From: Deltaproteobacteria bacterium
Lineage (GTDB): Bacteria; Myxococcota_A; UBA9042
Length of the DNA: 28,319 nucleotides
NCBI GenBank assembly: GCA_020632665.1
Contig: JACKFC010000048.1
Location: forward strand, 1-28,319
Direction: 5' to 3'
This document shows, piece after piece, positions 8,751-15,854 of the stretch. Position 1 is the stretch's first letter, and each line of letters begins with the position of its first letter. The position numbers and the translations under genes are program-made. Below the pieces are notes generated by a model that saw only the letters and a list, made by a program, of their open reading frames with translations, was not told the DNA's origin and made no database searches.

Positions 8751-9161
8751 CTAGAGCGTCTGGTCGACCGTCGCCTCGCCGCTGCCGCTGCCCTTGCTCG
8801 CCTTGACGGTGATCACCCATTTGCCGGACATCTGCAGCGTCACCGGGTCGGCCTTGTAGGTGCCGTCGCCGTTGTCGGTCACCACCGGCGTGTCGATGCT
8901 GCCGTGACCCATCATCGGCATCTGCGGGTCGACCGTGACCGCGGCGCCGCTCACGGCCGCGCCGGCGCTGTCTTTGACCGTGACCGTCATCGTGTTCTTG
9001 CCGACCTTGGCCGCCTCGTCGAAGGCCGCCGTGACGGTGAAGGTTTCGGTGGTGCCGTGGTCGTGGTCGTGGCCGTCGTCGGTCTCGCAGGCCGGCAGCA
9101 GCGTCGCGGCGCCCAAGAGCAGCAATCCGGCCAGCCAGCCGCGGCGGTTCATCGTCTTCAT
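8751..9161 (-). CDS. FixH/YtkA-like periplasmic lipoprotein
   Basis: 136 aa. The lipoprotein signal has RR at residues 6-7, a hydrophobic core, and lipobox L-P-A-C25. A His/Asp stretch (GHDHDHG) and a beta-sandwich of about 90 residues follow, with VTVKDSAGAAVSGAAVTVDPQMPMMGHG. This is the YtkA/FixH-like Ig-type domain pattern, and the Met/His content suggests copper handling in the envelope. AAGGAGT at 9175-9169 supports the ATG at 9161. It converges on the hydroxylase gene with a 13-base gap and is divergent from the RegB-like kinase. Confidence 0.8.
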   Translation of the reverse strand: MKTMNRRGWLAGLLLLGAATLLPACETDDGHDHDHGTTETFTVTAAFDEAAKVGKNTMTVTVKDSAGAAVSGAAVTVDPQMPMMGHGSIDTPVVTDNGDGTYKADPVTLQMSGKWVITVKASKGSGSGEATVDQTL

Positions 9162-9364
9162 CGGGCAAACTCCTTGGTGGGTAGGGGCAGGCCCGGTGTG
9201 GGCCGCACGACGGAGCCTAGTCGGCGCTCGGCTGTTGCATCTGCGGCAAATCGTCGCGGGAACCTCTCCGGCGGTGCGGCATCTTGTCGCAGCACGGCGG
9301 CATCGGTGACGGCACGGGCTAGACTCTCGGCGCGGCGGCCGCGGTCCGCCGGGCGAGGGAGCAG

Positions 9365-10660
9365 ATGGGGCGCGCGATGACCGGAGGTTGGCTTTGGCTG
9401 CTGCGCCTGCGCTGGGCGTGGTACGGCGGCGGTGCCATGCTGGTCGGGCTCACCGAGGTCGCCGGCATCCCGATGCCGTGGCTGCCGCTCGGCGCGCTGC
9501 TCGCGCTCGGCTTCGGCAGCAACCTCGGCCTCACCGCTCTGCTCCGCCGCGACCCCGAGGTCCGCGCGGCAGACGCCGTGGCATCGGCGCTCGGGCTGGA
9601 CGTCGGCCTGTTCACCCTCGCCCTGCTCGCCACTGGCGGTGCCTACAACCCCTTCTCGTTGCTCTATTTGGTGCTGGTCGTCGCGGCGGTGCAGGCGACC
9701 CGCGGCTGGCGGGCGTGGGCGCTGACGCTGTGGACGGTCGTGGCCTTCGCGGTGCTCTTCGGCGTGCAGAGCTGGGAGCTGCAGGTGCCGCCGCAGACCC
9801 ACGCCGAGCACGTCTCGTTCCATCTGCGCGGGATGTGGCTGGCGGCGGGCGCGGCGGCGGCGTTCATCGCTTGGTTCGTCGGCGTGCAGCGGGCCGAGCA
9901 AGCCGCCCTCGCCGCGGCGCTCGAGCACGAGCGGACGGCGCGCGGCCGGGCCGAGCGGCTGGCTTCGTTGGCGACGCTGGCGGCGGGCGCGGCGCACGAG
10001 ATGGCGACGCCGCTTGGCACCATCGCGGTGGTCGCGGCCGAGCTCGACGCGGTCTTGGCCGAGGCCGACGTCGACCTCGACGCGGCGCGCGAGGACGCCC
10101 GGCTGATCACCGCCGAGGTGCAGCGCTGCCGCGACGTGCTCGATCGGATGGCGGTGGACGCGGGCGCGGCGCGCGGTGAGGCGCCGGTCGCGGCGACGGC
10201 CGAGGCGTTGGTCGCGGCGGTGCGTGAGCGGCTGCGCCCGGGGGCGGCGCTGCGGACCGAGGTGGCCGCCGGCCTGCCGACCTTGCAGCTGCCGCTCGGC
10301 TCGGTGGCGACGGCGGTGGCGGGGCTCTGCGACAACGCGGTGCGCGCTTCGGCCGAGGCGACCGAACCGGCGGCGCTCGGGATCGCGGCGACCGACGGCG
10401 TCGCGGAAGGTGCGGGTGGCTGGGTGATCACCGTCCGCGACCGTGGCCCGGGCATCGAGGCGGCGACCTTGGCACGGATCGGCGAGCCCTTCTTCAGCAC
10501 CCGGCCGCACGGCGAGGGGATGGGCCTCGGCGTCTTCCTCGCCCGCGAGGTGGCGCGGCGGCTGGGCGGCGCGCTGCACCTGCAGAGCGAGCCGGGCGCC
10601 GGGGTCGCGGCGACGATGACGCTGCCGGGCGCCGCGAACGCGACGACGGAGGCGAGATGA
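9365..10660 (+). CDS. regB: RegB/PrrB-type redox sensor histidine kinase
   Basis: 431 aa. The N-terminal half has about six membrane helices, with the quinone-binding heptad G91-G-A-Y-N-P-F97 that is diagnostic of RegB/PrrB/ActS. The H-box is GAAHEMATPLGTI with H211 as phospho-acceptor. C255 in EVQRCRDVL is at about the place of the redox-active Cys known in RegB. N-box (GLCDNAVRAS), G1 (DRGPGIE), F-box (FFSTRPHGEG) and G2 (GLGVFLAREV) follow. The start at 9365 has GAGGGAG close upstream; an in-frame ATG at 9377 is an alternative. The stop overlaps the regulator start as ATGA. Target genes cannot be read from the window. Confidence 0.9.
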   Translation: MGRAMTGGWLWLLRLRWAWYGGGAMLVGLTEVAGIPMPWLPLGALLALGFGSNLGLTALLRRDPEVRAADAVASALGLDVGLFTLALLATGGAYNPFSLLYLVLVVAAVQATRGWRAWALTLWTVVAFAVLFGVQSWELQVPPQTHAEHVSFHLRGMWLAAGAAAAFIAWFVGVQRAEQAALAAALEHERTARGRAERLASLATLAAGAAHEMATPLGTIAVVAAELDAVLAEADVDLDAAREDARLITAEVQRCRDVLDRMAVDAGAARGEAPVAATAEALVAAVRERLRPGAALRTEVAAGLPTLQLPLGSVATAVAGLCDNAVRASAEATEPAALGIAATDGVAEGAGGWVITVRDRGPGIEAATLARIGEPFFSTRPHGEGMGLGVFLAREVARRLGGALHLQSEPGAGVAATMTLPGAANATTEAR

Positions 10661-11235
10661 CCGACAGCAGCGAGCTCCACGCCGGCAGCGACTTCCCGCG
10701 GATGCTGCCGCTGCGGCGGGTGCTGGTCGTCGACGACGACGAGCGCTTCCGGCCGCGGCTGGCGCGTGCGTTGGCGCGGCGCTGTGGCGAGGTGCGGCAG
10801 GCGGGCGGTGTGCAGGAGGCGCTGGCGGTCGCGGCGGAGTGGCAGCCGACCGCGGCGGTGGTCGACCTGCGGATGGGCGACGGGAGCGGCGCCGACCTCG
10901 TCGCGCGGCTGGTCGCAGATCTCCCGGGGCTTCGCGCGGTGATCTTGACCGGCTACGGCAGCATCGCGACGGCGCTCGACGCGGTCCGCCGCGGCGCCTG
11001 GCACTACCTCAGCAAGCCGGCGACGGCTGACGCGGTGCTCGCCGCCCTGACCGGTCCGCGCGCCGCCCCGCTCGGCGACGAGACGCCGGCGCCGAGCCTG
11101 GAGCGGGTCGAGTGGGAGCATATCCAGCGGGTGATGACCGATACGGGCGGCAACGTCAGCGAGGCTGCGCGGCGGCTGGGGCTGCATCGGCGCTCGCTGC
11201 AGCGGAAGCTGGCGCGGAACCCGCCGGCCGGCTGA
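10657..11235 (+). CDS. regA: RegA/PrrA-type response regulator
   Basis: 192 aa. The receiver domain has acidic D26-D28, phospho-acceptor D70 (VVDLRMGDGSG), T98 (ILTGYGS) and K120 (YLSKP). A short linker leads to a Fis-type helix-turn-helix (HTH_8): ERVEWEHIQRV then GGNVSEAARRLGLHRRSLQRKL, the classic RegA/ActR DNA-binding end. It is expected to be phosphorylated by the upstream kinase and to control respiratory or redox genes. The 3' end overlaps the convergent barrel gene by 80 bases. Confidence 0.93.
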   Translation: MTDSSELHAGSDFPRMLPLRRVLVVDDDERFRPRLARALARRCGEVRQAGGVQEALAVAAEWQPTAAVVDLRMGDGSGADLVARLVADLPGLRAVILTGYGSIATALDAVRRGAWHYLSKPATADAVLAALTGPRAAPLGDETPAPSLERVEWEHIQRVMTDTGGNVSEAARRLGLHRRSLQRKLARNPPAG

Positions 11236-12265
11236 CGCCGCGTGGCGCCGCTCTGCGCGCGACCTCGACCCGGCAGCGCACGGAGATCTCCACGGTGGCC
11301 GCCAGCAGCGGGTCGTCGGCCCATTGCCCGAGCGGCAGCCGCGTCGTCAGCGCGCAGCGGCTGCGGCCCGGGCCGGCGAGGTCGAGGCCGGCCTGCACCG
11401 AGAGCTCGCGGCGGGCGCCGTAGCGCGCCCCTGATCGCGCCCGATCGGCGCGGTGTTCGAGCACGCCGAGGCCGAGGTTCAGGCCCAGCGCGCCACCCGC
11501 GCTCTGCCAGGCCAGCCCCGCGTCGGCGGTCCAATCCTGGCCCCACGACCAGCCGTCCGCCGCCTCGCCGAGAAAGCCGCGCCAGCCGGCGCCCACCTGC
11601 GCCGCGACGCCGGCACCGAGCGGGCGTCGACCGCGCGCGCCGAGCCAGAGCCCGGGCGCGCCGGCGCCGAGGTTGGCGTCGGTCTGGCTGCGGAAGAGCA
11701 CCGAATCGCTCTCGCCGGCCGCGCCGTCGGCCGCGCGCGCGCGGAGGAGCTGGGTCTGCTGCAGGACCTGCCCGGCGCTGCGGCTGCCGGTCGGCAGCGA
11801 TCCGCCGAGCACGACGTCGAAGTCGCGGTGCAGGCCGAGGCGCAGGCCGAGCTGCAGGTCGCCGATGCCGGTCGCGTCGCGGCGGGTGCCGTCGGCCGCG
11901 GTGAGCCGCACCAGCCCGAGCGGCAGCCGCAGCCAAGCGCCGAGGCGGGCTCCGGCGTCGAGCTGCAGGCCGAGCTCGCCGACCAGCCGGCCGAGTGTGC
12001 CGGGGGCGGTCGTGGTGGCTGCGGGGGCGAGCCAGCGGTCGTAGCGGCCGTAGCTGCTGCCGAGGGTGACGGCGAGCGCGGTGGCGTCGGCGTCGGCGCC
12101 TCGGTTGGCGGTCGCCGTGCTGAAGGCGTCGATGCGCCCGGCGCTGCTGCGGTGGTGGGCAGAGGTTGGCGCGGTGAGCAGCGTCAGGGCGAGCGTGACG
12201 AGCGCCGCGGCGGTGACCGCTGCGCGGGTTCGGGTTGGATCGCGGTTGGTCTGGCGCTGGCGCAG
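11156..12265 (-). CDS. Predicted exported beta-barrel (transporter/MetA-like) protein, CTG start
   Basis: 369 aa if started at the CTG at 12265. A basic n-region (RQRQTNRDPTRTR) and hydrophobic core end in a likely signal-peptidase site after APTSA, then HHRSS. The mature protein alternates short polar turns with amphipathic strands (LGAWLRLPLGLVRL, DLQLGLRLGL, FDVVLGGSLPTG), a pattern of outer-membrane transporter-like barrels. No ATG, GTG or TTG lies between the strong AAGGAGG and the signal peptide. The frame stays open upstream to 12961, but that part is antisense to the antitoxin and nucleotidyltransferase genes. The tail overlaps regA by 80 bases, and the last ~25 Ala/Pro/Arg-rich residues may be disordered. 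Function unknown. Confidence 0.65.
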   Translation of the reverse strand: MRQRQTNRDPTRTRAAVTAAALVTLALTLLTAPTSAHHRSSAGRIDAFSTATANRGADADATALAVTLGSSYGRYDRWLAPAATTTAPGTLGRLVGELGLQLDAGARLGAWLRLPLGLVRLTAADGTRRDATGIGDLQLGLRLGLHRDFDVVLGGSLPTGSRSAGQVLQQTQLLRARAADGAAGESDSVLFRSQTDANLGAGAPGLWLGARGRRPLGAGVAAQVGAGWRGFLGEAADGWSWGQDWTADAGLAWQSAGGALGLNLGLGVLEHRADRARSGARYGARRELSVQAGLDLAGPGRSRCALTTRLPLGQWADDPLLAATVEISVRCRVEVARRAAPRGVSRPAGSAPASAAASADAAPAAAQPR

Positions 12266-12270
12266 GGCGG

Positions 12271-12277
12271 CCTCCTT
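12271..12277 (-). promoter_or_regulatory. Shine-Dalgarno that points to a CTG start
   Basis: AAGGAGG on the minus strand at 12277-12271, five bases before CTG at 12265-12263. The CTG opens directly into an Arg-rich n-region and signal peptide, in frame with the barrel. Confidence 0.55.
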
Positions 12278-12406
12278 CGCCGCGCAAGCTACGCGCGCTC
12301 GCGGGGGCAGAAGTGCGGCAATCGGACGCAGCCGGCGGCGGCGTGTCGCGGGGCAGGCCGCGAGCGTGGGGGCGTGCAGTCGGTGCTCCCTGGATCGGAG
12401 GTCGTC

Positions 12407-12415
12407 TGCTACTCT
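12407..12415 (+). promoter_or_regulatory. Possible extended -10 before the toxin-antitoxin pair
   Basis: TG-C-TACTCT at 12407-12415, about 38 bases upstream of the antitoxin ATG. No good -35 is seen at 17 bases, so this is only a suggestion. Confidence 0.25.
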
Positions 12416-12452
12416 GTGGCGAGCGCCCGCCCTGCGCCGAGCGAGGTACGCC

Positions 12453-12704
12453 ATGCGCCCTGACGCCGCCGATCGAAGCTCTGAATCCGCCGCGGAGCGG
12501 CTCCGCCAGGCGTTGGCGATGCACGAGGCCGGCGTGGCGATGATGCGGCTCTCGTTGCAGCGGCGTTTCGGCTCCGAGCAGGGCGAGCGCCGGCTGCAAG
12601 AGTGGCTCTTCGAGGCCGACGGCGAGTTGCCTGGCTTCGAGCCGGCGACGTTGCGCCGCCGCGCGCCCGCTTCCGCTGCCGCCCCCCGCGAGGCGACGAC
12701 GTGA
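12453..12704 (+). CDS. Rv0078B-like small antitoxin
   Basis: 83 aa. The core ALAMHEAGVAMMRLSLQRRF followed by ERRLQEWLFEADGELPG resembles the Rv0078B-related antitoxin family, whose members precede a nucleotidyltransferase toxin. GAGGT at 12443-12447 supports the ATG at 12453. The stop TGA overlaps the next gene's GTG as GTGA, so the two are translationally coupled, as expected for antitoxin before toxin. The C-terminus (RRRAPASAAAP) is low complexity. Family assignment is from remembered pattern only. Confidence 0.7.
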   Translation: MRPDAADRSSESAAERLRQALAMHEAGVAMMRLSLQRRFGSEQGERRLQEWLFEADGELPGFEPATLRRRAPASAAAPREATT

Positions 12705-13273
12705 GTGCGCTCGGCGAGGCGCTGGGCGCGCTCGGGCGCGACCTGCAGAGCTGCGGGGTGCCTCATGCGTTGGTCGGCGGGCTCGCGGTCTCGGTCCGCA
12801 CCGAGCCTCGCTTCACGCGTGATATCGACGTCGTCGCCGCCGTCGCAGCAGAGGAGATCGACCGCCTCGGCCGTCACCTCGTCGAGCGGGGCCATCGGAT
12901 CGAGTCCATCCTGGCGGACGCGAGCGGCGCCCTGGTGGCGGGGTTGCGGCTGCGCGGCCATGGCGTGCGCGAAGACGTCTTGCTCGCATGCAGCGGTCTC
13001 GAAGCCGAGACCTGTGCCAGCGCCGAGCCGATCGAGGTGCTACCGGGCGTTGTCGTGCCGGTCGCGACGACCCCGCATCTGCTCGTGCTCGAGCTGATCG
13101 CGATCGCAGAACGTTCGCGCACGCAAGATCGCGCCGACGTCGAAGCGCTAATCGACGCCGCGACCGACGACGAGCGCGCAGCGGTCGAAGCGCTGCTACC
13201 GCGGGTGCGGAGCGCGCATGGGACGCCGCCAGAGCGGCTCGTGCAGCTGTGGCGCGGCGTGTCGCGGGGCTGA
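12701..13273 (+). CDS. Nucleotidyltransferase, AbiEii/MenT-like probable toxin
   Basis: 190 aa. The nucleotidyltransferase signature is present: HALVGGLAVSVRTEPRFTRDIDVV gives the G27-G28 loop and metal-binding D41 and D43. The rest fits short AbiEii/AbiGii-type or MenT-like proteins, which modify tRNA or other targets and act as toxins. Start is the GTG at 12701 overlapping the antitoxin stop; the upstream open frame belongs to the antitoxin region. The next gene starts 6 bases after the stop and may be cotranscribed. Confidence 0.78.
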   Translation: MSALGEALGALGRDLQSCGVPHALVGGLAVSVRTEPRFTRDIDVVAAVAAEEIDRLGRHLVERGHRIESILADASGALVAGLRLRGHGVREDVLLACSGLEAETCASAEPIEVLPGVVVPVATTPHLLVLELIAIAERSRTQDRADVEALIDAATDDERAAVEALLPRVRSAHGTPPERLVQLWRGVSRG

Positions 13274-13279
13274 TCGACC

Positions 13280-14011
13280 ATGCTGCCCTGGATCCGCTAC
13301 ATCGCCTGCCTGCCGCTGCTGCCGCTCGTCGTGCTGCAAGGCCGCCGGCTGCGGCGGACGATCCCCGATCTGCCCGAGGCGCAGGGCGATCGCCACGGCG
13401 TCTCCGGCTCGGCTGTGCCCACCCGCAGCGTGCTCTCGCTGGGCGAATCGCCGATCGCCGGCGTCGGGCTCGACGACCAGCGCGAGAACCTGCTGCCGAT
13501 CTTGGCCGACCACGTCGCCACCGTGACGGGCGACGGCGTCCGCTGGCGGGTCCTCGGCAAGACGGGCATCCGCATGCACGAGCTGCTGCCGCGCTTCGAG
13601 GCCGAGCTGCCGACGCACGCCGACCTGGTCGTGGTCAGCATGGGCGTCAACGACTGCAAGGACGGCACCTCGATGCTGCGTTGGGGCCAGCGCAGCGAGC
13701 AGACGCTGGCGGTGCTGCGGCGCCGCTACCCCGACGCGCTGGTCGTCTGGTCGGCGGTGCCGCCGCTGCGCAGCTTCCCAGCCCTGCCGCTGCCGGTGCG
13801 CCTCTTCCTCGGCGCCCGCGCAGATCTGATGAACCACGTCGTGCAGGCGCAGCTCGCCCGCCAACCGGGGGTGCACTTCTTCCCCTTCCCGGCGCGGCTC
13901 GGGGCGGAGGACTTCGCCAGCGACGGCTTCCATCCCAACGCAGCGGCGCATCGGCGCTGGGCCGAGGCGATCGCGGCGTCGGTGTTGTCGGCGGAGCGCG
14001 ACGGGGCGTAG
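13280..14011 (+). CDS. SGNH/GDSL-family hydrolase
   Basis: 243 aa esterase/lipase-like enzyme. A hydrophobic N-terminus (residues 7-19) may be a membrane anchor or uncleaved signal. Block I is LSLGES57PIAGVG, with GES in place of GDS; block III is VSMGVN124D125; block V is D215-G-F-H218-P, giving the Ser-Asp-His triad. The acyl ester substrate is unknown. It directly follows the toxin gene and converges on the first AAA gene with an 18-base gap. Confidence 0.85.
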   Translation: MLPWIRYIACLPLLPLVVLQGRRLRRTIPDLPEAQGDRHGVSGSAVPTRSVLSLGESPIAGVGLDDQRENLLPILADHVATVTGDGVRWRVLGKTGIRMHELLPRFEAELPTHADLVVVSMGVNDCKDGTSMLRWGQRSEQTLAVLRRRYPDALVVWSAVPPLRSFPALPLPVRLFLGARADLMNHVVQAQLARQPGVHFFPFPARLGAEDFASDGFHPNAAAHRRWAEAIAASVLSAERDGA

Positions 14012-14029
14012 GCGCGGACCATCAGCGGC

Positions 14030-15733
14030 CTAGGCGTCGTCCTCTCCGTCCCCGACCGCGGCGACCCAGGCCCGCTTGCCGTCGAAGACCGCGCCGAGCT
14101 GGTGCACCACGCCCGCGCCGCGCTCGCGCAATGCGGCGGCATAGTCGCGCTCGCGGACTTGGCGAAGGGCGGAGGCCAGGGCCGACTGTGCCGTCTCGCC
14201 TCGGCGCGCGTCGATGACCTTGAGCTCGAGCACCACGCCTGCCTCAGCGGGCCTTCGCGGGCTGACCAAGACGTCGACGCGACCGTGCCCGGCCTCGCGG
14301 TTGCTGCGGACTTCGTGGGTCGCGTCCAGGCGCACGAGCAGGCCGACGACGAAGGCTTGGTAGACCGCCTCGGGCCTGGGTCCGGCGACGTCGTGGTAGG
14401 AGAGGCTGGCGAGCAGTAGCGCTTCGAGTAGGCGCTCGAAGGTCTCGACGTCCCCGCTGAGCAAGGCGCGACAGAGCTGTGCGGTACGGTCCTCGCCGCC
14501 CAGGCCGCGGTCGAAGAAGTCTTCGAACAATCCGCGCAGTGCGACGCCGACCTCGCGGTTGGGCACCTGGAGTTCGGCCAGCAGCCTTCGCCCGTCCGGC
14601 ACGGCGGCGTTTGCGCGGAGGTATCCCGAGAAGAGCAAGAAGCTCCAGACCGATGCGCTGGACGCGCGGACTTCGCGCAAGACCAGGTGCTCATCGACGG
14701 GTTTGGTGATGGCGCCGCCGGATAGCAGTGTCTCGAGGTCGCCGCCATCGACGCGTCCGCCTTCGACGAGCAGCTCGCGGAGGATGTCGTCGCTGCTGGT
14801 CTGGACCCAATAGGGTTTGAGTCCGTCTACTGGGTTGGCGAGGAACGAGAGGACCGACCATGGGTTGTAGATGGTGTGTCCGCCGAATCTGTAGCCGTTG
14901 TACCAGCGCTCGATCTCGGGCATCCGTCCCTGCAGCCCGCGCTCGGCTGCGAGAGTCGCGACCTCTTCGGGTGAGAAGCCGAAGTGGCTGGCGAAAGGGG
15001 TGGAGAGCAGCGAGTAGACCGCGAGGTTGTTGAGCCCCGAGAAGATGGACTCCTTTGCGATGCGGAGGATTCCGGTCATGACGCCGCGGAAGAGGTGGGA
15101 GTTGTCCTTGAAAGCGCCGGAGAAGAGGTTGCGGAAGAGCAGGACTGCGTCGTCGTAGTAGCCGTTGTGGTAGGCGGCGTGCAGCGGGGTGTCGTATTCG
15201 TCGACCAGGATGACGACGCGCTCGCCGGTTGCGCGGTGCAGCCATTGCGAGAGGCGCCGCAGCGATTGCGCGAGAGCAACCGGTGGCGTCGACGGAGCGG
15301 TCAACTCTGCGAGCAGAGCCTGCTCGTCGGGGTGCAGCCGGAGTTGGAGCGTCTCGTGATGGCGCCGGACCTCGTCAGCGATCACCTGGCGAATCGCCAG
15401 CAGCGCGTCGGCCCAGCTGCGCTCCTTGACGTCCTTGAAGGTGAGCAAGAGGACGGGATGTCGGCCGAAGTGCGCGCGGACGTCGTCGCCGGCTTGCCAG
15501 ACTGCGAGGTCTTCGAAGAGCGCGGAGCGGTCCTGCTCGGTGCGTTCGAGGTAGGCGGCGAGGGTGGAGAGGTTGAGGGTCTTGCCGAAGCGTCGGGGTC
15601 GGGGCAGGAGCAGGACCTGGGCTTCGGAGCGCAAGATTTCGGTGATGAAGGCGGATTTGTCGACGTATCGCAGCCCTGCCTCGCGGAGCTGGAGAAAGTC
15701 GGAGGTTCCGAGGGCGAAGCGTTGCGCGGTCAT
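14030..15733 (-). CDS. AAA-ATPase_like + PD-(D/E)XK protein, copy 1 (end of unit 1)
   Basis: 567 aa. N-terminal block RYVDKSAFITEIL (22-34), Walker A RPRRFGK51T, Walker B VVILVD178E179YDTPLH, and the family segment WYNGYRFGG match the AAA-ATPase_like family. The C-terminal nuclease-like domain has D487-x15-E503-L-K505 (GRVDVLVS ... LELKV) and a following Q/Y element (QVRERDY). Such proteins are common multi-copy genes of unsettled role; defence or mobile-DNA links have been proposed. It starts 121 bases after the E1 stop. That gap is nearly identical before copy 2 and contains TGCTACGCT (15819-15811) as a possible extended -10. All visible catalytic residues are intact. Confidence 0.88.
   Translation of the reverse strand: MTAQRFALGTSDFLQLREAGLRYVDKSAFITEILRSEAQVLLLPRPRRFGKTLNLSTLAAYLERTEQDRSALFEDLAVWQAGDDVRAHFGRHPVLLLTFKDVKERSWADALLAIRQVIADEVRRHHETLQLRLHPDEQALLAELTAPSTPPVALAQSLRRLSQWLHRATGERVVILVDEYDTPLHAAYHNGYYDDAVLLFRNLFSGAFKDNSHLFRGVMTGILRIAKESIFSGLNNLAVYSLLSTPFASHFGFSPEEVATLAAERGLQGRMPEIERWYNGYRFGGHTIYNPWSVLSFLANPVDGLKPYWVQTSSDDILRELLVEGGRVDGGDLETLLSGGAITKPVDEHLVLREVRASSASVWSFLLFSGYLRANAAVPDGRRLLAELQVPNREVGVALRGLFEDFFDRGLGGEDRTAQLCRALLSGDVETFERLLEALLLASLSYHDVAGPRPEAVYQAFVVGLLVRLDATHEVRSNREAGHGRVDVLVSPRRPAEAGVVLELKVIDARRGETAQSALASALRQVRERDYAAALRERGAGVVHQLGAVFDGKRAWVAAVGDGEDDA
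14613..15621. repeat. Block shared by AAA copies 1 and 3
   Basis: Colinear with 27186-28194 at a constant offset of 12573, no net indels and few differences. The copy 2 equivalent is divergent for the central half, so copies 1 and 3 share an allele there. Confidence 0.8.
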
Positions 15734-15854
15734 GTTGGCGGCCTGGCTGTGCTGGCGTTGTGTCGCGTCGGAGGAGCCGTGTGCGTTGGCTGCGGCACGG
15801 CTTGGGGCGGAGCGTAGCAGAGGGTGGGGCTGCCGTCCGCTCGATTGCGCGCGA

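Noticed and set aside
11453..12463. Plus-strand frame opposite the barrel
   Set aside because: Ala/Glu/Arg-rich shadow; the minus frame has a signal peptide and strand pattern.
12266..12961. N-terminal extension of the barrel gene to 12961
   Set aside because: It would run antisense through the antitoxin and toxin genes and place the signal peptide internally.
14984..15817. Plus-strand frames opposite the AAA copies (also 21103-21825 and 27557-28306)
   Set aside because: Val/Glu/Gly-rich shadows repeated because the AAA genes are repeated.
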